Source: Microcoleus sp. CAWBG506
GTDB lineage: Bacteria > Cyanobacteriota > Cyanobacteriia > Cyanobacteriales > Microcoleaceae
Length of the DNA stretch: 40,147 nucleotides
Direction: 5' to 3'
NCBI GenBank assembly: GCA_020883125.1
Contig: JAHREW010000034.1
Coordinates: 9,799 to 49,945 of the forward strand
Both the position numbers and the translations under genes were made by a program. The notes beneath the pieces were generated by a model that was not told the origin of the DNA, ran no database searches, and was given only the letters and a program-made list of their open reading frames with translations. Below, piece after piece: positions 8,635 to 16,750 of the stretch. Numbering within the stretch: the stretch's first letter is position 1; the number at the start of each line of letters is the position of its first letter.

Positions 8635-8808
8635 TTATTCCTTGGGTGGGGGCGGGTTTATTAAGATTGTTTGTAGGTGAGAAAAATTGTCGGTGAACCC
8701 GCCCCTACAGGTATGATATTTTTATTCCTTGGGTGGGGGCGGGTTTATTAAGATTGTTTGTAGGTGAGAAAAATTGTCGGTGAACCCGCCCCTACAGGTA
8801 CGATATAG
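8635..8808. repeat. Two direct 87-bp copies of a GGGGCGGGTT palindromic repeat
   Basis: TTATTCCTTGGGTGGGGGCG begins at 8635 and again at 8722. The two 87-bp units are almost identical. Each has GGGGCGGGTT near one end and AACCCGCCCCTAC near the other. It belongs to the family at 1-420. A 61-codon TTG-started frame at 8511-8696 runs into it and is not credible. Confidence 0.9.
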
Positions 8809-8877
8809 TTATCATGACTAACAACCAACAACCAATAATATTGTTGACCGTTGCATCGTCAGGTGATTTAACCGGAC

Positions 8878-9031
8878 CTAGAACACAGAGAACACAGAGG
8901 GAGAGAATAGAGAGATGAATAGTTAAGATGCTACCGGATTTGATATAACAAATAACAAATAACCAATAACAAATAACAAACAACCAATAACAAATAACAA
9001 ATAACAAACAACCAATAACAAATAACAAAGT
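8878..9031. repeat. Dispersed ACACAGAG repeat and AACAAATAACCAAT short-unit array
   Basis: 8881-8900 carries GAACACAGAGAACACAGAGG, a common cyanobacterial intergenic string. 8946-9029 is a chain of degenerate 7-8 base units (AATAACA, AACCAAT) ending two bases before the stop of the minus-strand DUF4335 gene. Frames across it read only low-complexity LFVIGCLLFVI-type peptides. Confidence 0.85.
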
Positions 9032-10657
9032 TTAATTACTTTGTTCCAAAAAAGTTTGGACTCGACCGTTTGGCCGCAGAACAACTCGAATTCTGGGGGG
9101 GGTGCCATTAGAAACCGCAGAAACAAAAGGCTCGCCGACTAAAGGCATATTTGTGCGATCGATATAATCTCCTGCTGCCTTTCCCATTGGCATAATATTT
9201 TGGATAGACCCTGTTTCATCTATCTGCAAACTGTATTCCAAAGTTTCTTGCATACCTTCTGGCGGCTTCCAGCGTTCCTCAAAATAAGTTTTAGCTTCAG
9301 AAACTTGGGGAATTGTATCAAATAAAGTGCGATTGGCTTTGCTCCCACTCGCTACTTTGTTGTTGTCTGACTCAGTTTTGGGTTGAGCATCCTCAATGGG
9401 TGGTAGTTCCGTACTGCTTGGGGGAACAATCGACTCGATGGGACGAGGGATTGATTCTTGGGACTCAATTGGGAACCGCGAAGCAGATAGGGAGGGTGGC
9501 AGGGGTGGCGCTGCGGTGGGCCCTAGCCTGGGTGGTACGGGGGGAGCTAGTCTCTGGGGGGCCCGTGGGGCGGGGGGGAGTGCATTGGGTGCTGGGGCTG
9601 ACTGGGAAGGGGCAGAAATTGGCTGTTCTGCGGGTGCGGGAATGGTGATTATTTGCCCTTGAGGATTGGGTGCGGCATTGGGTGCGGCATTGGGTGCGCT
9701 GTTGTTAGGTGGAAATAGCAGGGCGGGCTGCTGGATGGGGCTGGGTTTGTTAATGGCGGGAGTTGGAGAGGCGGCGATGGGGGGTAAGCTGGGACTGGAG
9801 GATGGGTTGCTGTTGAGGGGCGGGGGCGGCAGGGGTGGCAAGGTTGGTGTGGCTGAGGGGGTTGGCGCTGGGGGCGTTGGTGTTGCTAGGGCCGGACTGG
9901 GAGACACGCCTACGGCTAGGTTTGGCTGGGGAGTTGGGTTGGATGCTTGAGTGCTGGGGGCTGAGGCGATTTCTGCCGATCGACTCGGATGAAGCATTTT
10001 GATGACACCTGTGGTTAAACCGACGCTGGCTACAACCATTGCAGCCACTTTGACCCAAGGTGAGGCGAGGGGGTGTTGGGGCGATCGACCGAGGTTCGGG
10101 AGTGCCATCACCTCGCTGCTGTATTGATCCAAAGCGGTGGCTAAGTCAAACAGTTGCACGGTACTTAAGGGAACTACTGCTCTGGATTCTGCCACTGTCA
10201 AAGAACCTAAGAATAAGTTGTGCCAGAGCACGCCGCGGGCTTCCAAGTGGGGGTGAACTGGAAGATCGGCAATTTTTAGGCTATCTGAAGAGTTTGACTC
10301 AAAAATTGTTGTTTCTGAAGGGTTTAAAGATTCATGCAGGATGACGGCGCTGCGGGCTGGTGCTGAGTCAGTTTTCCCCAGGCTATCATTAGCTTCAGAT
10401 GTGAGGCTGGTTTCCCAAGGGCGGGATTCGCCCAGAAAGTTTTGAATGTAGAAGTTGACTGCTTCGTGGAGGGCTTCTAGTTGCAGCCGATCGCCCTTGA
10501 GAGTAACGTGTTCAGTATCTGGCAGTCGCGGATCGTCGAGTCGCAGTTCAAAACTGAGAGATTTCAACACGGGTTTGCCCGCCCAACGAGATAGGGGCGA
10601 ACTTTTAGCTGTAATTTCCAGCGTGCAAGTGGGGGGCGTGTACCGTTTTAGAACCAT
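9032..10657 (-). CDS. DUF4335 family protein: N-terminal domain, TM, proline-rich linker, C-terminal domain
   Basis: 541 aa from the ATG at 10657. The frame stays open to 10852, but the extra 65 residues translate a minisatellite; MVLKRYTPPTCTLEI is the expected family N-terminus. Residues 1-~190 are the conserved domain (TLEI..., LDDPRLP, YIQNFL). A TM helix follows at ~202-222. A Pro/Ala/Ser-rich linker spans ~232-440 (including repeated APNAAP units), then a compact C-terminal domain (~455-541, SLQIDETGSIQNI...IRVVLRPNGR). The linker and tail probably lie across the membrane from the N-terminal domain. Function is unknown. In cyanobacteria it is usually found next to a DUF3038 gene, as here. 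The proline-rich linker gives the region a strong strand G/C skew. Confidence 0.85.
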   Translation of the reverse strand: MVLKRYTPPTCTLEITAKSSPLSRWAGKPVLKSLSFELRLDDPRLPDTEHVTLKGDRLQLEALHEAVNFYIQNFLGESRPWETSLTSEANDSLGKTDSAPARSAVILHESLNPSETTIFESNSSDSLKIADLPVHPHLEARGVLWHNLFLGSLTVAESRAVVPLSTVQLFDLATALDQYSSEVMALPNLGRSPQHPLASPWVKVAAMVVASVGLTTGVIKMLHPSRSAEIASAPSTQASNPTPQPNLAVGVSPSPALATPTPPAPTPSATPTLPPLPPPPLNSNPSSSPSLPPIAASPTPAINKPSPIQQPALLFPPNNSAPNAAPNAAPNPQGQIITIPAPAEQPISAPSQSAPAPNALPPAPRAPQRLAPPVPPRLGPTAAPPLPPSLSASRFPIESQESIPRPIESIVPPSSTELPPIEDAQPKTESDNNKVASGSKANRTLFDTIPQVSEAKTYFEERWKPPEGMQETLEYSLQIDETGSIQNIMPMGKAAGDYIDRTNMPLVGEPFVSAVSNGTPPRIRVVLRPNGRVQTFLEQSN

Positions 10658-10661
10658 AAAA

Positions 10662-10795
10662 GGAAGGAAGAAGGAAGAAGAAGTCCGAGGGAAGAAGGAA
10701 GAAGAAGTCCGAGGGAAGAGGGAAGAAGTCCGAGGGAAGAAGTCCGAGGGAAGAAGTCCGAGGGAAGAGGGAAGAAGTCCGAGGGAAGAACGAAT
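10662..10795. repeat. GAAGAAGTCCGAGGG minisatellite
   Basis: About 134 bp of degenerate units built from GGAAGAAG and AAGTCCGAGGGAAG, with period mostly 15-25 bp. It fills the gap between the DUF3038 and DUF4335 genes. It is open in the DUF4335 frame and so creates a false N-terminal extension of FFPRTSS-type repeats. Confidence 0.9.
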
Positions 10796-10798
10796 TCT

Positions 10799-10846
10799 CA
10801 TTACCAGGCTCTGCCTGGTAACGCCGATCGGTCGGCTCTGCCTCCA
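10799..10846 (+). repeat. Dispersed palindromic repeat (ACCAGGCTCTGCCTGGTAAC), copy 1
   Basis: A near-perfect hairpin ACCAGGC..GCCTGGT followed by GCCGATCGGTCGGCTCTGCC. An inverted copy lies at 33179-33225. Confidence 0.85.
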
Positions 10847-10862
10847 TTTCATGAGTTTATAC

Positions 10863-11468
10863 TTAATTTTTAGCCCGATCGAGCAGAGCTAACCAGAGGC
10901 GACGGTGGCCGCCGGGACTGCTGTAGAAAAGTAAATCGATCAATAGTTTGAGAGCTAAATTGGTTAGTTGTGCGCCGGATAAGTTTTCTGCATCTTCCAT
11001 GCGATCGCCATAAGTATTGCTGAATCTGTCAATATAGTCTCCCAGCAAAGCCACCGTATGAGGTTCGCGATTTTGCTCTGCCATTTGTTCCAGCAGTGCT
11101 ACAGCGCGACGGATTAAGGCTTGGTGCTGTTTTGCCAAGTGACAGCTAATCAAAACGAGCGATCGGGCTTCTTCTACATCCAGTTTTTTCCGTCCTCCCT
11201 GGCCTTTCCGCAGCGGGTTAGACTGGCGTAGTCGCCATAATGCCACGCGATCGGCCACCATTGACTCCAAATTCAGTTCGACAGCCACCTTGAGCATTGC
11301 CTCTGAGCCTATTCCAGCCAATGCCTCTAGGGCTAACAGCACTAAATCCAGTTGGGATTTAATGTTGTCCAACTGGGTAGGTTCTGGTGCTTTTTGGGTC
11401 AATTCTTCCCAGTTGGGAGATGTGCCCGCTTCGTTGGTGGGAGTGGAGGACTTTACGATCGAGCGCAT
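10863..11468 (-). CDS. DUF3038 family protein
   Basis: 201 aa from the ATG at 11468. The frame is open to 11615 with two more ATGs (11615, 11549), so the start is uncertain, but recognisable family sequence begins only near LDNIKSQLDLVLLALEALAGIGSEAM. It is all-helical and soluble, with conserved-looking RVALWRLRQSNPLRKGQ and LDVEEARSLVLISCHLAKQHQALIRR stretches (quoted in parts). No enzyme motif. It lies directly upstream of DUF4335 on the same strand, an arrangement widespread in cyanobacteria that suggests a shared, still unknown, function. Here the two are separated by ~205 bp of repeats instead of a short spacer. Confidence 0.82.
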   Translation of the reverse strand: MRSIVKSSTPTNEAGTSPNWEELTQKAPEPTQLDNIKSQLDLVLLALEALAGIGSEAMLKVAVELNLESMVADRVALWRLRQSNPLRKGQGGRKKLDVEEARSLVLISCHLAKQHQALIRRAVALLEQMAEQNREPHTVALLGDYIDRFSNTYGDRMEDAENLSGAQLTNLALKLLIDLLFYSSPGGHRRLWLALLDRAKN

Positions 11469-11898
11469 AGCTTCAGCATTGAAAATTAAGACAGGTTCAG
11501 GCTGGATCTCAAACAGCAGTATATGGTGATGAGAGCTCGTCGCCAGCATCTCCACAGCAACTGTATTAACTTGGCTCCACACCCATGAGCTTTGATTCCG
11601 GCAACTGCTATGCAAAAACTAGACAAGTCTTGACACTTGCTTCTTACTTCATCGGGACCATGGGAGCGGCTATCCCTCAGTAAGCTTTCACGGTTTAGCC
11701 AACCGCGATAGGCCAGTTCTGACTGCTAGACGTAATTGCCAGTTGAAAGTTGCGTTTTTAAGTGCGATCGGTCGAAACAAACCCATAATCAAAATTTCCC
11801 CCCAACTATGCTACGCCACAGAGCGACCGAAATCAAATCAGTGCTTTAAAATTATCGGGACTTATATCAATCCAAAGATTCTAGCTATCTCGAATGCT
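11469..11898. other. Intergenic region upstream of the restriction-modification cassette
   Basis: It contains the possible N-terminal extension of the DUF3038 gene (to 11615) and about 280 bp with no gene I can support. A 69-codon plus-strand frame at 11743-11952 starts at TTG, crosses the C-box operator and has no protein features. Confidence 0.5.
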
Positions 11899-11940
11899 AC
11901 TTATAGTCTGTCGATACTTATAGTCGGTCAGATTATAGTT
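11899..11940 (+). promoter_or_regulatory. C-box operator of the restriction-modification controller
   Basis: Two exact copies of ACTTATAGTC (11899-11908, 11916-11925) and a third related half-site GATTATAGTT (11931-11940). The second and third are 15 bp apart with GGTCA between, closely resembling the C.Esp1396I operator layout (ACTTATAGTC, short spacer, GATTATAGTC). They lie 26 bp upstream of the controller ATG, which argues against the alternative TTG start at 11939 inside the operator. Expected role: the C protein dimer binds here to activate and then repress the C-R operon. Confidence 0.85.
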
Positions 11941-11965
11941 GTCGTTGCTTAATCTAGCGCAATCT

Positions 11966-12178
11966 ATGGATATTACAGAACAATTTGGTAAAAAAGTTAG
12001 ACATTTCAGAAAGCTCAGAAATCTTTCCCAGGATCAGCTTGCAGAACTATCTGAATTACATCGCACCTATATTGGCTCAGTTGAACGAGGAGAAAGGAAT
12101 ATAACTCTGCTTAATGCAAGCAAAATAGCCAAGGCATTATCCGTTAGTCTAGGTGAACTGGTAACTGATGATGACTGA
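11966..12178 (+). CDS. Restriction-modification controller (C) protein, XRE-type HTH
   Basis: 70 aa from the ATG at 11966. It is almost entirely one Cro/C1-type helix-turn-helix domain: FGKKVRHFRKLRNLSQDQLAEL with recognition helix LHRTYIGSVERGERNITL. This is the sequence style and length of C proteins such as C.AhdI and C.Esp1396I. C-boxes lie just upstream, so auto-regulation is expected, delaying endonuclease synthesis until methylation is established. The stop overlaps the endonuclease start by 11 bases, implying translational coupling. No ribosome site is obvious, which would fit a leaderless transcript as in other C genes. Confidence 0.9.
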   Translation: MDITEQFGKKVRHFRKLRNLSQDQLAELSELHRTYIGSVERGERNITLLNASKIAKALSVSLGELVTDDD

Positions 12179-12719
12179 AATAAGACTAGAGCAAATTTTA
12201 GCAAAATACCAAAACTCATTTACCGATAAAGTTTATGGAGAAGAGAATGAAGAACACGATATTTTAATGAATGTGTTTGGTATTTCTCCCATCATAAAAA
12301 GAGAAAATAGGCAATATTGGGGACGTGAGCTAGGTATGTGTTGGCAATTGTTAGTTATTGAAACCTGTAAAGCATATTGTAGTAGTTTTCAGCCAGCATT
12401 TAAAGTGGGAAGCGATGAGCCGTGCGATCTGATTGTTGATGGGTACGCGATAGATACAAAATATCGTATTGGCTCAGGAGATTCTGGAACACTGAAAAAA
12501 TTCAAATCCTATGGCCCACTACTTCGTACTTATAATTACGAACCAGTATTCTTAATCCTTCGACAAGATAATTTGCCCGCAGCTATTACAGCGTGTCAAG
12601 TAGGCACTTGGAAAGTTTACACTGGCGATGCTTCCTTTGAGTTCATACAAACAATAAGTGGGTTTGATTTAAAGTCATTTCTTACTGAAAAAGTGGGAGA
12701 ATTCCCTGTACACCGCTGA
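12168..12719 (+). CDS. Type II restriction endonuclease, PD-(D/E)XK fold
   Basis: 183 aa; two adjacent ATGs (12168, 12171). The likely active site is D87 in EPCDLIV with D96-T-K98 in AIDTK, a D-x8-D-x-K form of the PD-(D/E)XK motif, flanked by hydrophobic strands. The YRIGSGDSGTLKKF stretch that follows may be part of the recognition module; it recalls ApaLI-type enzymes, but that match is from memory and weak. Context is decisive: controller protein upstream with 11-base overlap, DNA methyltransferase converging downstream. Its last 38 bases overlap the 3' end of the methyltransferase gene on the other strand. Recognition sequence unknown. Confidence 0.85.
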   Translation: MMTEIRLEQILAKYQNSFTDKVYGEENEEHDILMNVFGISPIIKRENRQYWGRELGMCWQLLVIETCKAYCSSFQPAFKVGSDEPCDLIVDGYAIDTKYRIGSGDSGTLKKFKSYGPLLRTYNYEPVFLILRQDNLPAAITACQVGTWKVYTGDASFEFIQTISGFDLKSFLTEKVGEFPVHR

Positions 12720-13623
12720 AACTATCAAGGCGCTTGTTAATAATCTCTATGTAGTCAGGTACTATTTCAATTCCAACATACCTAATCCCAAATTCTTGCG
12801 CCGCCAGTAATGTAGTTCCCGATCCTGCGAAAGGATCGATTAGAATAGAATTTTCCAAACGCGGTACAAATATTTCGACCAGTTGTCTCATGAGAGCGAT
12901 CGGTTTAACCGTACAATGGACGTTAAACTCCTCGGTTTTCTCACGCTGTATACCTTCTAAAATATTTGACTGAAAACCACCAAACCGATCTTTAGTATAA
13001 AATAGACCAGTACCATACTCCTGTAGAGTTTCCAAGTAATTATTCACCAGTGGTTTTTGAAGTACGCAGATTGCTTCCCACTCGTTCCTGAGACAACTGT
13101 GCCAACCATCCCATTTTTCGGGATTTTCATATCCTTTCTTTTCAAACTGTTGTTTGATATTGACACCTTTAGGGATACCACTCGATCTTTTATAAACAAG
13201 CATATCTCTCGCATAGAACCCAGCATTTTCCAGGGCTACTTGTACGTGAGCAACAGTTCTTGTGCTGTTGAAAACTAAAACTGTCGCACCCGGTTTGCAG
13301 ATCCGAAAAAGCTGCTCACCCCAATCAAAGCACCACTTTTCATAATCCAGAGTGTTGTTACGATTCCTTTGATACCATTTTTCGTTTCTGACTCCACCTG
13401 CTAAACCACTACCATAGGGAATGTTTTTAACAAGAGTTTTACTTCCCTTGTCATTGACTCTTTCAATACGCCTTTGAATTTCCGAGTCATCCCATTTATG
13501 ACCAATAAATTCATAATTATAAGGTGGGTCAGTGATACACGCAGAAATATAATTTTCTGGCAATGTCTTCATCACTTCACGACAGTCGCCAACCAAGACT
13601 TCATTAGAGGGAGTTTTTTTCAT
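12682..13623 (-). CDS. Type II DNA methyltransferase (DPPY, beta-type order)
   Basis: 313 aa. Motif IV is DPPY (32-35), near the N-terminus; motif I is DPFAGSGTT (FAGSG 265-269), near the C-terminus. This order (IV before I) is that of beta-class N6-adenine or N4-cytosine methyltransferases. The target-recognition region lies between. It protects host DNA from the endonuclease encoded convergently. It has its own promoter region on the minus strand (13624-13682) and is not part of the C-R operon, so methylation can precede C-protein activation. Overlap with the endonuclease 3' end is 38 bp. Specificity cannot be read from the sequence. Confidence 0.93.
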   Translation of the reverse strand: MKKTPSNEVLVGDCREVMKTLPENYISACITDPPYNYEFIGHKWDDSEIQRRIERVNDKGSKTLVKNIPYGSGLAGGVRNEKWYQRNRNNTLDYEKWCFDWGEQLFRICKPGATVLVFNSTRTVAHVQVALENAGFYARDMLVYKRSSGIPKGVNIKQQFEKKGYENPEKWDGWHSCLRNEWEAICVLQKPLVNNYLETLQEYGTGLFYTKDRFGGFQSNILEGIQREKTEEFNVHCTVKPIALMRQLVEIFVPRLENSILIDPFAGSGTTLLAAQEFGIRYVGIEIVPDYIEIINKRLDSFSGVQGILPLFQ

Positions 13624-13682
13624 TAGTCAGGCAGTTTACTCAAGTGAGAACTCAACTTTCCATCATGCCACATTTGCAGTAG

Positions 13683-13794
13683 ATAGTGAATATAAATGAG
13701 TCGTGAAACTCTCTTCTCTTTCCGATCTTCGCGTTCTTTGCGTCTTCGCGGTTCGTTTAAAACAGTTTTTCCACAACTCATTTATATTCGCTAT
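13683..13794. mobile_element. 112-bp MITE-like element with 19-bp terminal inverted repeats
   Basis: Left end ATAGTGAATATAAATGAGT (13683-13701) matches the reverse complement of the right end (13776-13794) at 18 of 19 bases. The interior carries TTTGCGTCTTCGCGGTTCG, a string common in cyanobacterial intergenic DNA. It has no coding capacity. It lies between the methyltransferase and mutS2 genes. Target-site duplications are not clear. Confidence 0.7.
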
Positions 13795-13882
13795 AGACAG
13801 TCTAAATCATATGTTCCTTGCGGCTTGTTTGGCTGCCTACAAACCTATAATCAGTAATCCACCAGAAATACCTCAATCCTGA

Positions 13883-16573
13883 CTACTTCAAAAAAGCGAT
13901 CGTCACACCTCCACCACCCTCTTTTTGACTAGCCAACTCATAGCGAGAAACCTGGGGATGGGTGTCAAGAAATTCATGAATTCCCCGTCGCAACTGTCCC
14001 GTACCTTTGCCGTGAACTATCCACAGCACTCCGTATTCAACCGCTTTGGAAAGAGCTCTGTCTACTTCGATTTCCCCATCTGAGACTCTTGCACCCCGCA
14101 AGTCGATCGTATTATTGGCAGTCCGAATGGCGATTTCAGGATTCGGTTTGGGAACTTCCGACTGAGCTTGTTTAGCCTTAGCAGTAGCCTGTGCTTGGGC
14201 TGCTATCTTGGCTAATTGGGCTTTGGTTTCAGGTTTTTCACCATCGAGGGATTCAATTTCTGCCAGTTTGACAGTCATTTTCATAATCCCAAACCTGACG
14301 CTCAATTCTTCGTTAGCATCTGGCCCGCTGAGGACTTCGGCGGTTTGGCCCAAGCTGGGAATGCGGATGCGATCGCCCACTTTTGGTATAAAACCCGGTT
14401 TCGGTTTCGCCGGTTCCTTCCGCGAGGGCAAATGTTTCTGGGAAATTTGATTTAAAGTTTCCGTCGCCTGTTGGGCATTTTGAGCCGTTTGGTTGCCAGA
14501 CTGCAAGCGCCGAATGATTTGAGCAATTTCTGATTTTGCCGTGCCTATTGCCTCATTTACCGCCACTTCCTGAGCAATTTTTAGTTCCCGCTCTCTTTCT
14601 TTCAAAGCTGCTGCTTTTTGAGAAACTTCCTGGTGGAGTTTTTCGGTTTGTTGCAGCAGTTGGGTTGCTTCTTTGGCTTTGGTTTCCTGTTTCCGCCGCT
14701 GCGCTTCGAGTCCAGCAATTACTTGATTGACATCGACAGAAGCACCCCCAACATAGGTTTGAGCTTCTGCGACGATGGATGGTAGCAAACCAAGTCTTTT
14801 GGCAATGCTTAGAGCGTTGGAACGTCCGGGAATTCCCCACAGTAGCCGATAGGTTGGCTGCATGGAACTATCGTCAAATTCCACTGAGGCATTTTCAAAG
14901 CGGGAGTCTTGATATTTGAGGGCTTTGAGTTCGCCAAAGTGGGTAGTTGCGACTGTTAATAGGGAGTTTTGGGCGAGGTATTGCAACAGGGCGATCGCCA
15001 ATGCACTGCCTTCTGAGGGGTCTGTACCCGCTCCTACTTCATCTAGCAAAACTAAAGATTTGGGAATGGGGAATTGGGAATGGGGAATGGGGAATTGGGC
15101 ATCGGGAACTGTGTCCCCTGAGCGAAGTCGAAGGGTAGTGAAAGTATCAGGAAACGTGTCCTCTGAGCGAAGTCGAAGGGTAGTGGAAGTATCAGGAATT
15201 GGGAGTGTTGAATCCTCTTCTCCTCCTTTTTTCAATACTGCTAAGATGCGGCTGATGCGGCGGATGTGACCGCTGAAAGTTGACAAACTTTGCTGCAAAG
15301 ATTGCTCGTCACCAATATCTGCCAAAATATTGTCGAACCACGGCAATTCTACAGGTTCGCGGGCGGGAACAAACATTCCTGATTTTGCCATTAAAGCTGC
15401 TAATCCCAAGGTTTTGAGGGTGACAGTTTTGCCGCCGGTGTTGGGGCCGGTGATGGCGACGACGCGAATGTGCGGTGCGATGGTTAAATCGATCGGCACT
15501 ACTGGAAAGCCTTGTTCGTATTGCTGCTGCCAAACTAACAGGGGATGTCGCAACTGGCGCAGGGTGATTTGCGATCGCAAGTTGGGAATTTGTACTTTGG
15601 GGTTTTCTGAGTTTTCGGCCTCTGCTATGCCTCCATTGTTTGCTGCTAATTCTGTATTGCCCAATTCAATAAAATTAGGTGGATTTGCTTCTAGCCAAAA
15701 GCCGTAACGCGCTTTGGCTGTGGCTAAATCTAAAGTTGTCACTACCACCAACAATCTATCTAAGTCTGGTTTGACTGCTCCTACTTGCTCCGTCAGAGCG
15801 CGGCGAACTGCTTCTTCTTCGACTTGTTCTTGTCTGAGAAATTGCCGCATCTGGTTGTTGAGATTTACTGTATTGTGGGGTTCTACATACAGTGTCGCGC
15901 CGCTGGCTGAGGAGTCGTGAACTATGCCCGGTATGGCATCTTTTTGGGGAGCTTTGACGGGAATTACAAAGCGCGAGTTTCTTTGGGTAATTACTTGTTC
16001 TTGGACAGCATTAGATTGTCGCTGCAAAATTCCTTGTAGTATTTGATAAATGCGATCGCGCAACTGTCGTATTTGAACTCTAATTCCTGCTAATTTAGGA
16101 GTGGCGCGATCGGCTACTTGGGCGCGATCGTCTATACACCGATGTATTTCTTGTTCGATTTCAGGATAAGTCCGCAATTGAGCAGCCAAATCCTTCAGTG
16201 TCGGCACATCTGGCTGGTTGTCAATGATGCGGCGCAATTGTCTCGCTCCCGCCAGGGTGGTAGCAATCGCCAGTAATTCTTCGCCACTGAGCAAACCTTG
16301 AAGTTCAGCTCGTTGCAGCGAAGTACCGATGTCTTGGATGCCTTCAAAAGCCAAACCACCGCCGGGACGGTTATCCAACTTATAAGCTTCCTGAGTTTGA
16401 GCTAGCAATTCTGCTGTTTCAGCTTGAGTTGCTGGGATTTGGAGGTCGAGGGCGGCGGCGACACCGAGTTTGGTGGCCGCGAAGGTAGCCAAGTGCTGAC
16501 ACAAGCGCGACCATTCTAATAGTTCGAGTGTTTCGGATTGAATCAAAGTTGAGGGGTTGTTGGTAATTGGCAT
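13883..16573 (-). CDS. mutS2: Endonuclease MutS2
   Basis: 896 aa from the ATG at 16573 (an upstream TTG at 16615 is less likely). Core helical domain, then the ABC-type ATPase with Walker A GPNTGGKT (K382) and Walker B LVLLDE (D511) followed by GAGTDPSEG. A coiled-coil clamp region is followed by the KOW-like IPKVGDRIRIPSLGQ segment, and a C-terminal Smr nuclease domain (~812-896; DLRG, HGKGTGQLR). MutS2 acts on branched DNA and, in bacteria such as B. subtilis, on collided ribosomes. The gap between Walker A and B is about 50 residues longer than normal: ~448-505 is encoded by intergenic-type repeats inserted in frame. Confidence 0.95.
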   Translation of the reverse strand: MPITNNPSTLIQSETLELLEWSRLCQHLATFAATKLGVAAALDLQIPATQAETAELLAQTQEAYKLDNRPGGGLAFEGIQDIGTSLQRAELQGLLSGEELLAIATTLAGARQLRRIIDNQPDVPTLKDLAAQLRTYPEIEQEIHRCIDDRAQVADRATPKLAGIRVQIRQLRDRIYQILQGILQRQSNAVQEQVITQRNSRFVIPVKAPQKDAIPGIVHDSSASGATLYVEPHNTVNLNNQMRQFLRQEQVEEEAVRRALTEQVGAVKPDLDRLLVVVTTLDLATAKARYGFWLEANPPNFIELGNTELAANNGGIAEAENSENPKVQIPNLRSQITLRQLRHPLLVWQQQYEQGFPVVPIDLTIAPHIRVVAITGPNTGGKTVTLKTLGLAALMAKSGMFVPAREPVELPWFDNILADIGDEQSLQQSLSTFSGHIRRISRILAVLKKGGEEDSTLPIPDTSTTLRLRSEDTFPDTFTTLRLRSGDTVPDAQFPIPHSQFPIPKSLVLLDEVGAGTDPSEGSALAIALLQYLAQNSLLTVATTHFGELKALKYQDSRFENASVEFDDSSMQPTYRLLWGIPGRSNALSIAKRLGLLPSIVAEAQTYVGGASVDVNQVIAGLEAQRRKQETKAKEATQLLQQTEKLHQEVSQKAAALKERERELKIAQEVAVNEAIGTAKSEIAQIIRRLQSGNQTAQNAQQATETLNQISQKHLPSRKEPAKPKPGFIPKVGDRIRIPSLGQTAEVLSGPDANEELSVRFGIMKMTVKLAEIESLDGEKPETKAQLAKIAAQAQATAKAKQAQSEVPKPNPEIAIRTANNTIDLRGARVSDGEIEVDRALSKAVEYGVLWIVHGKGTGQLRRGIHEFLDTHPQVSRYELASQKEGGGGVTIAFLK
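15060..15230. repeat. Dispersed repeats inserted in frame within mutS2
   Basis: 15063-15105 is GGGGAATTGGGAATGG-type repeat; 15118-15196 holds two copies of CTGAGCGAAGTCGAAGGGTA, 45 bp apart. Both string types occur in non-coding DNA elsewhere in the window (23790-23880; 32522-32575). Together they add ~50 codons without breaking the frame. Confidence 0.9.
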
Positions 16574-16750
16574 TCCCAGGCGCTGACCGAGAAGGGTTAT
16601 TGACGATAATATCAATTAATTTTAAAGTTTTTTGGAGTTTCTGGGGGTAGTTATTGGTAATTTTTGGTAACATTTAATTATTTTAATTTTAAATATACAG
16701 TGATAATTCTGGCTGTTGTATCCTGAAAGGTAATTTGTGGAGCTGGTGTT

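Noticed and set aside
8511..8696. 61-codon plus-strand frame
   Set aside because: TTG start, runs into the 87-bp repeat, no ribosome site or domain.
11743..11952. 69-codon frame upstream of the controller gene
   Set aside because: TTG start and passes through the C-box operator.
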